Assembly: GCA_037178675.1 (NCBI GenBank)
Contig: JAYMGJ010000473.1
Span: 1-64,000, forward strand
Origin: Scleroderma bovista
Lineage: Eukaryota > Basidiomycota > Agaricomycetes > Boletales > Sclerodermataceae
Reading direction: 5' to 3'
DNA length: 64,000 bases
A program made the position numbers and the translations under genes. Below the pieces are notes generated by a model. The model was not told where the DNA came from. It made no database searches and saw nothing but the letters and a program-made list of their open reading frames with translations. Shown here piece after piece: positions 9,841 to 21,334 of this stretch (positions are counted from its first letter, which is position 1; each line of letters opens with the position of its first letter).

Positions 9841-11464
9841 TACTATGGTCCCTTAATTGCAAGGTGTGTGAACACTGAATTGAAGCCGATAGGATGCAAG
9901 CAGATCGAGAAGAAATTGGTTACATTGTATTCGTTGAAGTTATGGGCGTATCGTGGACATGTGCACGACCAGAGTCATCATGACGAAATTAGCTTCCACA
10001 CGGCCACCTGGTAATTGGACGGTGTTCATATTGACGAGGCACACAATGCCGGACACAGTCTGAGCCGCTGAGGTGGGCTGGCCTCAAGAGCCCACGTCGA
10101 TCCTTGGTCATAGTAAAATGACGAGTAATGCTGCACACAGCACCGCCCTAATCAGTGTATGATTAATTGATATCCATAGCTACACAGGTTAGTAGACGGC
10201 CACTGAACACCCTCTGCTTGCTCCATTGAGTTGTAAACACGAACCCGACATGATGTCAGTGCATGCTCGGAACACATGTCGTAATGTCGCCAAATCTTTG
10301 AAGTGACATAGGAGTCGCTAGTGGCAGTTTGTGGAAACAATTGTAATGCACCAGTATTTCGAACCGCCTCATCACAGATATTTCGGCTGGTGATGTGGAC
10401 GCACTATGGGACAATGAACGCACCGAGTGAACAAGGCAGAGCATCAAGATGTCTGCCAAGATAAACCATCTACTTGGGTTGACAGGCGTGTGTATATGCG
10501 ATGATGAATGAACGGAAGGTCAGAACTTGTGATCTCGTGTTCTTCAACACGCCCAGCCCTCTCACACTTGAACCTGAGAACATATTCTGTGGCCAGTTTG
10601 AGTGCTTGTAAAGGGATCTCTATTGAATCGCAGTTCCTCGGCAGATAAATTCCACGGATAATTCCTCCGCTGGACTCACCAGAAGTACTATGTAGATGAA
10701 AAGTTGATTTTGCCGACGATTTAGTGGCCAAGGACGCCCCCGTAGTCGAAAGCGACCTGTTAAGAACAATTTCCCTACAAGGAAAATCCAAGCTACCAGC
10801 GGGAAAAGGGGAGGAGTGTCAGGTGCTCGGGACGGGCTCGGTGATCGGGCTTAGTTCATCCGGGATACACGCTGGATGATAAAACAAAACCACGATATGA
10901 CGAAAACAAGTTGTGAGGCCGCAATTCCCTCCATATGTATCATGTTCATCACTTCGACGACACACGTTGATAAAAGTCACATCCGCCCTCGCGTTCATTG
11001 TCAGAAATGCCTATCAGGATGGAGCGACGTACAATCGGAGTTTGAAGCTAAGCATTAGGCCATCTCGTTAGTGATTTTGCCAAGACCCAATGCCACATTC
11101 CGAGAAAACGGGCTGTTGCATCCAAGTTGCAGTCGGTGACTGTGAGTTGCAATTTATGTATGTCAGCCTTCTGGCCAAACCTGTGAAGACCTCATATCCC
11201 ATTGTAGGCACAAAGTTCAACTACGCTTATGAATAGCTCCAGTGCCAATCTGCGTGCAGCAGGTTGATGGTCCATCATGTACAGTCAAGGGACCAGGTCA
11301 TTGCAGTCAGGCACTAGCAACGGCCTGGAGCATCCAGCGTAACTATTTCGTTGGACTATACGAGCGCCAATGTTCTTTGCGAACTAACGTCCATCACCGT
11401 CTATCGTTGCCACTGTATCCATTCCTCTAATTCTGACTCAAGACCACACCAAGGATATCTCAGC

Positions 11465-11944
11465 ATGTCGAAATCCGATAACCAGATGCTCATCCTTGAA
11501 ACCCCTCGTGCAACCCAATCGCACCTACAAGTGAGCATGACAGCCTTTTTTTCCAGCGAACCTTCCGTACTAATGCATTGATTGTCCACTGGTCGTTTTT
11601 CTCCCTGCCATTCGCTGCAAATGACGATGAAACATGGGTAGGGAATGTACGATGCTGAGCTACAAGGCGACTGGCCGCAAGGCTCACAATTCGTTCGCAC
11701 CTCTGCCGCGCCAGCGCTACCCTATTCCATCCATCCTCCCTCAGTCCCGATTATTGCACTCGCCACTATCCCGCCAAATGAGAACTTCGCGCCAGCGGAG
11801 TTGGGTGGTGTGTCTACCCCTCCTGTGGCAAAGCGGTCATTTTGGCGCAGACATAAGGGAACCATCATTCTTATCGTCGCCATCGTAGTCATCATCGTTG
11901 TGGTGGTTGGAGGGGTCGCCTTGGCCAAAAGCGTCCAGCACTAG
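11465..11944 (+). pseudogene. Small membrane protein, array copy B, truncated
   Basis: Exons 11465-11530 and 11642-11944 match copy A through the transmembrane helix. Then the Ser/Thr-rich tail is lost: sequence jumps from gccaaaag to cactagttca, removing well over 100 bp relative to copy A and running into TAG. The predicted product is 122 aa, ending ALAKSVQH. The intron donor is GTGAGC and the acceptor GTAG. It could still make a short membrane protein, but the external tail is gone. Confidence 0.65.
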
Positions 11945-12484
11945 TTCAGGGGGAAGTAGTAATTCTAATAACTCCGGAACTTCTGGTGGAGGTGGGCCCA
12001 AAGTGTCCACCTAATAAGAAATCCAGGATGACTTGCTTTTTGGCAGTGGAGATTGTGTAACATCTACCTTACTATTTATAACATTTTGGAAGTTTCAAGA
12101 TAGGCAAAGTTGTACCAGAATACCGACAGTAATGGTCGAGTGAAACGTGCCAAGGGCTTTCAATCCCATTGAATATGATTCACTAGCAGCGCAACTTCAC
12201 GCCTTATATTATTCCCCGTGTGCATTGAAGGCATCTGCGGCAAGGTGGGAAGCCACAGAGCAGCCTGTAATTAGGTTCACTAAACTCTCGTACAGCAAAC
12301 AACCACTACGACTTGAAGATTGCGGAAGCGCTAAGTAGATTTCTATATTTTATGAAAATATTCACTCACTGTGAAGTCACGTTCTCTGACACCAGTGATC
12401 CAGACCTTTTGCGGTGCCATTCAAAGCTGGCTACACGAGAGTCGAGGATTGCTGTAAACTGAACAAGCGCGTAGTACAAGATGG

Positions 12485-12840
12485 TCCCCACTGTTATGGT
12501 TGGATAGATGTGTCGAAACCCATATGCATGGTACAAGAAAGCAGATACATGCTACGCGTATCTCGATGATGCTACTGGACAGGTGATCACTCGGAAGTCC
12601 ACGGGAGAGAGTGGTGGACACTGCAAGGGCTCCTTGCACCAAAGTCTTTTCCTTTGCTGCAGATTGGCGGATGATCGGGAGTAAATCCAGCCTTGCAGCC
12701 CATTGCCAATTATATGGTACAACCTGTTTGTTTGAGATGGTTGGAAGTCGAAGTTCTCTAAGCCTCAACCATTTGAAAGCAGTAGTACTGCTCAACTATG
12801 TTAAAGAGGTAATTCTCAGTGATAATGTGGGAAACTGATA
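12485..12840 (+). pseudogene. HET-domain remnant, unit B
   Basis: Same relic as at 9485-9840. Recognisable blocks are WYKKADTCYAYLDDA, WWTLQGLLAP, and in a shifted frame DWRMIGSKSSLA, which matches the W-x-x-I-G-x-K-x-S-L block that follows W-T-L-Q-E-L in intact HET proteins. Frameshifts between the blocks rule out a full product. Confidence 0.7.
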
Positions 12841-13083
12841 CTATGATCCCTTAATTGCAAGGTGTGAACACTGAATTGAAGCCGATAGGGTGCATCGCGG
12901 GTTGAGAAGAAATTGGTTACGTTGTATTCATTGAACTTATGGGCGCACCGTGGAAATGCGCACGACCAGAGTCACCATGGCGAAATAAGTTTCCACGCGG
13001 CCAATTGCCAAGCCGGTGTTCATATTGATGCGATACACAAGCGGTACACAATGCCGGAGTCCAACCACTGAGGTAGACTGGCC

Positions 13084-14100
13084 TCGAGAGTCCACATCGA
13101 TCCCTGGCAATAGAAAAATGATGAGTAATGCTGCACACAGCACCGCGCTAATCAGTGTATACTTAGTTGATATACATGGCTACACAGGCTAGACGGTCGC
13201 CAATCACCGTCTGCTTGCTCGATTGAGTTATAAACACGAACCCGACATCAGTTCATGCTCGGGACACATGTCGTAATGTCGTTAAATCCTTTCTGAAGTG
13301 ACATATTCGTCAGTGGCAGTCGGTGGAAACAACTGTACCGCGTCAGTATGTCCTCGCTGTGTCGAACCGCCTCACCACAGATCTTTCTGCCACTGGTGAT
13401 GGGACGATTTGTGATGTAGACGCATTATGGGGCAATGATCGCATCGAGTGGATAAGGCAGAGCATCAAGATATCTGCCAAGATCAACATTCTACTTCGTT
13501 GACAGGCGTGTGACGATGGATGAACAACGCAAGGTCAGCATTTGCAACCTCGTGTTCTTCAACACGCCCAGCCCTCTCACCCTCAAACCTGAGAACGTAT
13601 TCTGTGGCCAGCTGTGCGCTTGTAAAGAATTCCTCGGCAGATTAATTCCACGGATAATTCCTCCGCTGCAACATCTATGGACTCACCAGAAGTACTAGAT
13701 GAGCAGTTGGTTCTGCTGACAATTTAGTGGCCAAGGGCGCCCCCGTAGTCGGAAGTGGTCTGTTAAAAACAATTTCTCTACGAGAGAAAATCCAAGCTAC
13801 CAGCGGGGGGAAGGGAGGAGTATTGGTATTCGGGAGTTCATCCGGGTTCATAGAGGATCTACATATATGTATGTGGGATGATAAAACCCCATGATACATT
13901 GCATGTTGTGCTCACGGAAATTGGCAAGGCCTCCATATGACGAAAACATGTTGTGAGGTGGCAGAAATGTCGCAATTCCTTTTATATGTATCATGACCAT
14001 TACCTCAACGGCGTACATTGATAAAATTCACATCCGCCCTTACGTTCATTGTCAGTAATGTCTAGAACTATCAGGATGGAGCGACGTACAGTCGTGTCCG
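13084..14100. repeat. Segmental duplication unit C, partial
   Basis: Matches the first third of unit B (from cacatcgatccctgg through the gttgacaggcgtgtgacgatgg and ccaagctaccagcggg landmarks) and then stops near 14100, where sequence becomes unique. There is no gene in it. Confidence 0.7.
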
Positions 14101-14279
14101 AAGCAACCAAGTAGCCCGCTGAACTGGGATTTTGCAAAGTGTACGAAGGCAGACCATGGAAGTGACGACCTTGACGCTGAAATTTGAAGGGGGCTTGCCC
14201 GTATACCATGAATGACTCTGGGCTGGGCTTCTTGGGTTTCAAAGGACTTAGTCTCTGTGTACAGGCCAGTGGTAAGCCA

Positions 14280-16075
14280 CGAAGGCCTAGGTATGCCGAA
14301 ATGAAAAGTAACGCTGCAGACAGCACTGGACTAGTGCAGAGTGTATCCATAGCTACGAAGGTTGGACGATCCCCCTCTGGGTACTCGGCTGAGTTGCAAA
14401 CGCGAACCCGGTGCCGCGCCCATACTACGTAGGCACTGTTTCAACTGCTTTATCACAGATAAATTGGCTGTGATGGGATGGACGCACCATGAGGTATACA
14501 ATGACCGTGCCAAGTGGACGAGGCAGAGCATCAAGACGCCTGTCAAGATAAACCTTCTAGCTTCGTTGAGAGGCGTGGTCTATGCGACGGTGGATGAACA
14601 TGAAACAGACATAAAGTAAGCATTGAACGGAAGATCCAAGGTACGCACAAGTGTACTGGAATGTCAGCAGTAATGCGAGTGAAACACGAGCACCTTCTAT
14701 CTTACCTGTCGATGGAAAAGGGGGTAGACTGAATAGGGCCTAGTAGCTGTGCGTGCCAAGAGAATGATTTGACTGCGTACAGCAAACCAACAAAGAAATT
14801 AAGATAGCCGGGGCGAGTTCTTCACAACGGTGTGCATTGACAGATCGGCGGCTCATTGATGAGTATCTGCAGTGTTCTGTAATACATAAGTAGTTAGCCA
14901 TGCCATGAATGCTTCAAAAGTAACATAAATGTGCGCGTCCGCGAAGTGGATGTGGTATGGTGACTAGTTTGATCCCCTTTGCACCCCGAGAAGCCCGCTC
15001 AAAGAGGCTGTTGCGTCCACCCATCATGTCGACCGTAGTAGGCTACGATCCATGTCATAATCAGTGCCAAAGGCCCCTGTGCATATCCCGTTGCAAGTTG
15101 GGGAAAAGTTCAACAGTGGTAGTGCCAGCTGGTGGTCGGTCGTGAACGTTGGACAGTCGAGGAACAGTCAGGTACAAACTTCAACTTGGCGATGCTGGGC
15201 TGTCCAACGTGACTGATCCCGACAGCACCAGCGCCTATTTTCTATGCTAACCAACTTCCACCACCGTCCACCACTACCATTCTCTTCACTGCTCTAATTG
15301 TGGTCCAAGACCACTGGCACATCAGATATACCTCAGCATGTCAAGATCCAAGTCACCTAACCCAAATCAAAACGGTAGTTATGACCAGAATCTCCTCGGG
15401 GATGCTCCTCGGGCAACTCGAGCGCAGCTACAGGTGGGCATGCACAGCCTTGTTTTCCAGAGAACTTCCATACTAACGGAATGATTGTCGTTTTCCGCCC
15501 CACCATGCATTGCGACTTCTATCGATGTCGATGAAAAACGAGTAGGGAGGCTACGACGTTGATCTACTAGACGACCAACCACAGCGCTCGCAATCCGTTC
15601 GCAGCCCTGCCACGCCAGGGGTCCCATCTTCCGGTGTTCCTCCCCCAATCCCGACTGTCACACCCGCTATACCAGAGAACATCTCAAAGGAGAAGTTTGC
15701 GTCAGCGGAGTCAGGTGGTGTGTATACCCCCGCCGCAAAGAGGCCATTTTGGCGCACACCCAAGGGAATCATCATTCTTGTCGTTGTCGCCATCGTAATT
15801 ATCATCGCTGCTGTGGTTGGAGGCGTCGTCGGAGCCAACAATAATAAAAAGCCGAGCGATAAGACGGGATTTTCACCCGACAATTCCAATCCCTCTATGA
15901 CCACATCCAGTACGAAGACTATCACGAGCGTGGCTTCCTCTACTGGGGATAATCGGTCGAGTACCATGACCAGTGCGTCCTTGACTGCGACGCTTCCCAC
16001 TCTTCCGGGAAGCAGTGGTACCTCCAGTGGGCCCAATGAAGGTGGAAATGGATCATAGTGTCATGATGGAAGCTC
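14280..16075. repeat. Segmental duplication unit D, degenerate and rearranged
   Basis: A more diverged copy. Sequence near 14300-14600 resembles the unit start (aagtaacgctgcagacagcac, aggcagagcatcaagac, ataaaccttctagcttcgttgag). After an unmatched stretch at about 14630-15290 it resumes with the third membrane-protein gene. The stretch 14630-15290 shows no gene. Confidence 0.6.
15338..16058 (+). CDS. Small single-span membrane protein, array copy C (most complete)
   Basis: Exons 15338-15433 and 15546-16058, intron 112 bp, 202 aa. It starts MSRSKSPNPNQNG and has a slightly longer first exon than copies A and B. The layout is a Pro-rich cytosolic part, KRPFWRTPKG, one hydrophobic helix (about residues 100-122), then a Ser/Thr/Asn-rich tail ending GGNGS. 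It keeps the best reading frame of the three and is probably the functional member. Function unknown. The repeated linkage with HET fragments in this array hints at, but does not show, a role in recognition at the cell surface. Confidence 0.7.
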
Positions 16076-16310
16076 CAGAGGTGACTTGGGTTCTGGAGGT
16101 GACTTTCTTGTTGAAAGTGACGATTAACATTTTGTTATGTATGTATGCCATTTAGTTCCTTCAGCCAGACTCCCAACCTACATACTTCGACTTTGTGTTT
16201 CACTTGGGGATTTATAATACTTGTGTTCCTTTCTTATCTACTTTTTGTTTTCGAGGATGTGAGCAGTGAGAGACAAAGACCACAGAATGGATACACACAT
16301 TTAAGGAATG

Positions 16311-16988
16311 CTAGAAAAACCATCCCTTGGACTGCTGAGAATCCTCGTCCTTGACTTCACCATCACGGCGCTGCCTCAGCGCCTCCAAAATGCCCTTCAC
16401 GCCTTCAACATCACCAATACTCGCTCTCCCCGCATTCCAGTCCACAACGATAGGCCACTTGAGCACATCAAGGTTCCGTGCCGCAAGACTCGAGATCCCG
16501 TCTGGCGTACTGGGCTGCTCCGACGGCGCGGGTGCACGCGGGTGCGCACTGGACAAGAATGCGGAATACGACGGAGGCGATGCGTTCTTGGTTCTCGCGG
16601 GCGTTATGAACGACAGTATGGTCTTCAGCTGGTCTGGGGTAGGCGGTGCCGATTCGACGACTTCCAAGTTGAACTGGAGCGGTGGTGCCTCAGGCTTATC
16701 CGCGGGGTATGGCGCAGACAGCGCTGATCGGAGGATAGCAAGTGCCCTGACAGACGCAGGAGACGACGGATGGTGGCTAAACAAGTCGGTCGGTATGTTC
16801 CGTGAGGTTGTTTTCGTTCCAGATAGACAGTCGTTAGCAGATGAACGATACTATGGCGGTGAAACACGACGAACAAGATGGACACTTGAGGCTGCCAAGC
16901 GGTTTGAAAAAGTGATCCAATCAAGTGTACCGTGTGGGAGGGAGATGAGCGGCGCACTTACCGATGTTTTGAGGAATGAAGAGAACAT
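16311..16988 (-). CDS. FMP46: FMP46-like mitochondrial thioredoxin-fold protein (DUF1687)
   Basis: Exons 16988-16962, 16891-16875 (17 nt) and 16776-16311, 169 aa. The joined start reads MFSSFLKTSPQVSIF and runs into HHPSSPASVRALAIL, the typical opening of this fungal family. Further conserved blocks are PPLQFNLEVVES, LKWPIVVDWNAG and GDVEGVKGILEALR near the end. Yeast Fmp46 is a small mitochondrial protein predicted to have a thioredoxin fold and a redox role. The substrate is not known. The 17-nt middle exon is needed to keep frame. It faces the membrane-protein array tail to tail. Confidence 0.8.
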
Positions 16989-18427
16989 TGTTTTGAAAGT
17001 CAGGGGGCAGTCTGTCCGGCGAACCACGGTGACGACGTGAAGTCACTGTTACCCGATTAGGCAGGTACTGTGGTTCGCAAGTAATGCGAACTGATGGCAC
17101 AACCTCTCACGAGAAGGTATGAAAATATCAATATCTTGATCATGGGGTTAACCTTCTTTTTTCTGCCCCTCTGTGCTGCGGATTATAGACGTACAACTTT
17201 TCATTTACATCGACACCGCTCGCCACAGTGCAGGACTCGCCTACCACTACCATCAATAATCGTATCGTCGTCATGCACTGGCGAAAGCCTTCGGCACCCG
17301 CTGGCGGTGCCGATACGATGGCTCTAACTTGATACCCATACATATGAATCTGATTGGCATGGCAGAGACAAAACACTTCTTGGGAGTGCATTACGGCGAT
17401 GGGTGGGTTTATGTAACAGTGGCAGGACCACCAGCGGCCAGCCTGTGAGGGTCCCCCGCGGACTGAGATTCCATGGCAGCCTCCCACTGCGGGTTTCTCA
17501 ATCATCCGGGTGCCGATATGTACTACACACGCATTCAATGCCTAAGTGAGGTGCCGCCCAATACAACTTCTCGTGGAGGCACACTGCACAGCAATATTGG
17601 GAATCCGACATCCACCCGTATCAGGGCATCAACTTACTGAGCCTATTCAAATATTACGATGTGGCCCGCGCGCGTACTACATGCTGTCATCCTCCCATAC
17701 ACGGGGTGTACTTCTGCTCCGAGGGGGGTCCTTTACTTGCCTGAAATCACACAAGGCAAGATCGAGAAGATCACGAATACATACCTGCCTAGCGTGGCAA
17801 GTTGAAATTTGTTCACCTACCGGGAATGGCTCGGATAAAGTCACATCTAGATGATTCGTCGGAGAGTCCATACCATACACGGTTTACGAGCAGCACGGGA
17901 ACGTGCGTGTGGCCAAGTGCATCTCTAATTTGATGTTGCTATTGTTCGAGCATGATTCTGCAACGGATGCGACATTTCCCTAGACACATTTGCTCACGAA
18001 GACCAGCGACCAAAGAATTGATACGATCATTCCACTTTTATCTTAGCTTAAGTCTATGCAATATTATTCCCTGATTGACTTGTAAGTGATCTATGTCGTG
18101 ATGATTACACCAGAGCACTCTCATCCATGATAAAACGAAGGTATGACAGAAGTGACGTGAACATGCAATGCAATGCAATAGAGAGCGTACAGTAGACGTG
18201 ACCAGCACAAAATCTTAATCATGGACGGTGAGAAAACAAAGGAATGAACGCAAGCATTAAGGTCATGCGAGTACCGTAGTGGGGAATCCAGAGCAAGGTG
18301 ATGCATAAATAACCCAAGAACCCGTTTAAAGGAGACGTTGCGCAGTATTAGACAACGCGATAATGTAGATGGAATTGCTCGACGTTTCAGAGTCGGAAGG
18401 ATCCTATGCGTTCGAGACCAGTTCCCA
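16989..18427. other. Intergenic, no gene seen
   Basis: Upstream of the FMP46-like gene and downstream of STE12. Only short open frames without recognisable motifs or convincing introns occur. The right 300 bp probably hold the STE12 3' UTR. Confidence 0.5.
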
Positions 18428-21334
18428 TTAAATAGAGGTGGAAAAGGCCTGGCTGAAGTCGACAGTATCCAAGCCCGGGTAAAGTGACAAATTGGAGTAC
18501 ATATGGTCCGCACCTGTACCCAACTGGAGAGGGGGCTCCACCACCTGGCTTAGTGCGGAACATGAAAATGACCGGGGCTGGGTGCTGTAGCCATCACCAC
18601 TTAGGGACATAGAGGGGATGGATGTTAAATCCAGAGAAGGTGTGGCGAAGCTCGAGGGGCTAGAGTGGCTAGAATACGGACTCGGCTGGCTTGGGGGAGT
18701 GGTCGCATATGGGTGGTAGGGACGACCAGGCTTGAGTGTCTGGCCTCTCATTAGGCATGGCGTCATGCTCCTGTGGCGCCTGATCGGCCCGATAGCGGAA
18801 GAAGCGATGACTGATTTGGGTGGAAAAACCCCTTGAAATTCTAGTCTCTGCGAAGGTGCAGCAGTGAAAGATGTCATGGCGGGTTCCCCGTTGAACAACG
18901 AGGCGGCTTCGCCGGCACTTGGGGATCCGGAGATGCTACTCCAGGCAGGATCGAGAGAGGAGAAGGAACCAAAGTGTCCAAGTTCAGCATCTGAGTGCAT
19001 GTCGACGAGATCATGGACGTCTTGGGCGTGGTAAGTCCTTCCAGAAGCATTCGGAAAAACACTGTTATTGGCGGGCAAAGCCGCCGTGATACCTGGCGCC
19101 ACAAGAAGACCCTCCTCATCGCCTTGCACTTCTTGCACGTGGCCCTGGACTTCCATCTCGTACAAGGTCAAGTCAGGAAGTACTCCAGTATTGCCAGGGA
19201 ACGGCGTCCAGAACGCGTGCACCATCTGTTCGATGTCGCATTCGTCCATCCCCTCGTCCACATCGCCGTTCAAAGTGCCGACGTCACCGGACCCAACATC
19301 TTGACCGTCCCCACGTGCATGAATGCGAAGATGCTGATTGAGGTTATCTGACCTCGAGAACCGTTTATGGCATCGATCGCACTGATAAGGGCGTTCCATG
19401 GTATGTGTACGCAAATGCCGCTTTAGATGTTCTGCGCGCTTGAAGAGTCGCCCACATGAGAACAGCGGACAAACGAACACCTTGGATGTGGTGCCTGATA
19501 TATCATTATCGCTGGTAAACAAAGAAATAGCGGAATCTGTCAAGGACCTGGAGTGATGCGGTGTCCTGTGGGAAGGGATATCGGTGGCAAATTGGCTGAG
19601 TGGAGCATGTGTTCCGCTGTTCACGGACATAGACGACGACATGGGCGCAAGGCGTGGGACGAACGCACGCGATGAGGTCGTCCCAATAGCGGAGTCGTCC
19701 CTAGCCCGATGCACTGCATCTCCCATCTGACCGGCGCCAAACTCCGCAGCTTGTGAGCGGAACATATCAGCTGCAGTCATCCCGAGGTAATGGGGTCCAT
19801 AGCCGACATCGTAAGCGTGATGGAGGGGGTACTCGCTGTCGAACGCACCACTGGCATTGGACGCCTGACCTGCGATCCCCTTGTTTGCTGGCTTCTTTCG
19901 GCGCTGCTTGTAAGTTGGGGATCCTTCGAATAATGTGACGGGCATGAGCGACACATTCGATGGGCGGTGTGGAGATGGAAGGCGACTGAGGCCCATGCCA
20001 TCGATCTGGGTTAAATCTCCAACGGCATTCTCGTCAGGCGTTGATGATGAGAGAGGGGTGTTGTTGGATATACGTGAGGGAACGGTTGACATGAGTTCCC
20101 CGTCCAGACCACCCGACTTTCCAAACTGTTCAAATAACCGCTGATTGCGGTCCCATTTGAATGAGAGAGCGGGTTCGCCGACTACCACTGTTGTGGAGTC
20201 GCGGGAAAGGTCTCGCTCGAGAGCGTCAAGGAAGAGCCGGTCATGAGGGACCGAGTACCTTGATCCAATGTCAGAGAAGGGAATCGACTCGTCAGGGCAG
20301 GGCAGGACACGTACCAATAAAATACTTTTTGTTTCTTCTGGGTACGTATGCATTGAAACTTGTATAAAAGGTCCAAGAACGGTGACTATGGTGCTCGGCG
20401 TCAAGGGGGGACGTGGGAGATATGCAAAAGCACGCACCTTGGGCTCTTCGAGGATGGCGTCGATGCCGGGCTTAAGGTTCCGGAGATCACTGAAGACACC
20501 CTCTTCGAATTTCTTCATATTTCGAACGGGACGACCGAACGCCTCGAATCGAAAGACCAGGGAGCGAACGATGTCGGTACCAGTGATGTAATGATGGTTA
20601 TCCCATGATACGCAGGTGACGTGCTCTGACGCTGAGATGTAGAAGCGATTCATACATGGGTGTGGGAAGGCGACGTGTTCGGCAATAGCTGCAGCGACGG
20701 GGTCGCTGGCGTACGGGGAATGCGAAGGGTCAGACGAGCACCAACGAGAGGGGGCGGTAGCGAGGAAGTATCTGAGTCGGTCTAGATGAGCGAGGTTGTC
20801 CTGCTCCCTGGACGTTAATGGGCGGGAGAGGTTGTCGCACAGCGGTAGCCCCATTGCGATTGGATTGAAAGGGGGGGAGGTATTTGGTGATGGCGGGTTT
20901 GATGGGTCTGAATAAATATCAGCGGAGGGAGGCTGTTGATGAGATGGCGAAGAAGCGCGCGACGCAGGGGGGTCAAGTGGCGTAGAGAAAGCCAATGCGG
21001 TGACGGCGATACGATCTGATGTATGTACCGCAGGCAATTGGTGAGCGGATAACCGCATGGGAAAACATGGACTCGAGACAGAACCACCGAAAGAGGAAGT
21101 GGATGGAAACAGAGAGGCGGATACCCTGAGGCTGGGAGATCTAGGCACAGGCTGACAATGGGACATGATGTTGCTCTTAGCGTAAGAATGGGTAGTCAAG
21201 ACTGCATCAGAGGAATAGCAGTGAGTGATGGTTGACAGGTGGTGATGAAATCGGGACATACAGTCGGTCCTGCACAGAGGCAACACTGCAAATCCGAGCG
21301 GCGTCAAATTAGGAGGACAGCTCCAGGGGTGCAA
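18428..21334 (-). CDS. STE12: Ste12 transcription factor
   Basis: Three exons, 21334-20438, 20385-20315 and 20258-18428, give 932 aa. The Ste12 DNA-binding region spans about residues 177-345: [55 protein letters not shown], then [15 protein letters not shown] and [16 protein letters not shown]. Two C2H2 zinc fingers follow at about 586-608 ([19 protein letters not shown]) and 616-636 ([17 protein letters not shown]). This combination is typical of basidiomycete and filamentous fungal Ste12, the target of the pheromone/filamentation MAP kinase pathway. The first ATG (21334) gives a Cys-rich lead that homologues lack, so the ATG at 21166 may be the real start. The introns are 52 and 56 bp and interrupt the DNA-binding region. 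No second stop appears if both are kept. Confidence 0.93.
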   Translation of the reverse strand: MHPWSCPPNLTPLGFAVLPLCRTDCMSRFHHHLSTITHCYSSDAVLTTHSYAKSNIMSHCQPVPRSPSLRVSASLFPSTSSFGGSVSSPCFPMRLSAHQLPAVHTSDRIAVTALAFSTPLDPPASRASSPSHQQPPSADIYSDPSNPPSPNTSPPFNPIAMGLPLCDNLSRPLTSREQDNLAHLDRLRYFLATAPSRWCSSDPSHSPYASDPVAAAIAEHVAFPHPCMNRFYISASEHVTCVSWDNHHYITGTDIVRSLVFRFEAFGRPVRNMKKFEEGVFSDLRNLKPGIDAILEEPKVRAFAYLPRPPLTPSTIVTVLGPFIQVSMHTYPEETKSILLVRVLPCPDESIPFSDIGSRYSVPHDRLFLDALERDLSRDSTTVVVGEPALSFKWDRNQRLFEQFGKSGGLDGELMSTVPSRISNNTPLSSSTPDENAVGDLTQIDGMGLSRLPSPHRPSNVSLMPVTLFEGSPTYKQRRKKPANKGIAGQASNASGAFDSEYPLHHAYDVGYGPHYLGMTAADMFRSQAAEFGAGQMGDAVHRARDDSAIGTTSSRAFVPRLAPMSSSMSVNSGTHAPLSQFATDIPSHRTPHHSRSLTDSAISLFTSDNDISGTTSKVFVCPLFSCGRLFKRAEHLKRHLRTHTMERPYQCDRCHKRFSRSDNLNQHLRIHARGDGQDVGSGDVGTLNGDVDEGMDECDIEQMVHAFWTPFPGNTGVLPDLTLYEMEVQGHVQEVQGDEEGLLVAPGITAALPANNSVFPNASGRTYHAQDVHDLVDMHSDAELGHFGSFSSLDPAWSSISGSPSAGEAASLFNGEPAMTSFTAAPSQRLEFQGVFPPKSVIASSAIGPIRRHRSMTPCLMRGQTLKPGRPYHPYATTPPSQPSPYSSHSSPSSFATPSLDLTSIPSMSLSGDGYSTQPRSFSCSALSQVVEPPLQLGTGADHMYSNLSLYPGLDTVDFSQAFSTSI

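Larger units (their letters stand above)
1..10085. repeat. Segmental duplication unit A (interrupted by two insertions)
   Basis: Positions 1-378, 5651-7872 and 9484-10085 together are similar over their length to the uninterrupted unit at 10086-13083. Landmarks shared with that unit are the stretch with aatgctgcacac near the start, the run gcagagcatcaagat just before the first insertion, the membrane-protein gene, and the HET remnant at the end. Removing the insertions at about 379-5650 and 7873-9483 leaves a unit of about 3.2 kb. The window starts inside the array, so earlier units may lie to the left. Boundaries are by eye. Confidence 0.8.
10086..13083. repeat. Segmental duplication unit B (3.0 kb, uninterrupted)
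   Basis: This unit serves as reference for the array. It begins near caagagcccacgtcgatcc, contains the truncated membrane-protein gene copy at 11465-11944 and the HET relic at 12485-12840, and ends where the start sequence recurs at about 13084. Identity to unit A is high by eye, with many substitutions and short indels throughout, so the duplication is not recent. Confidence 0.8.
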
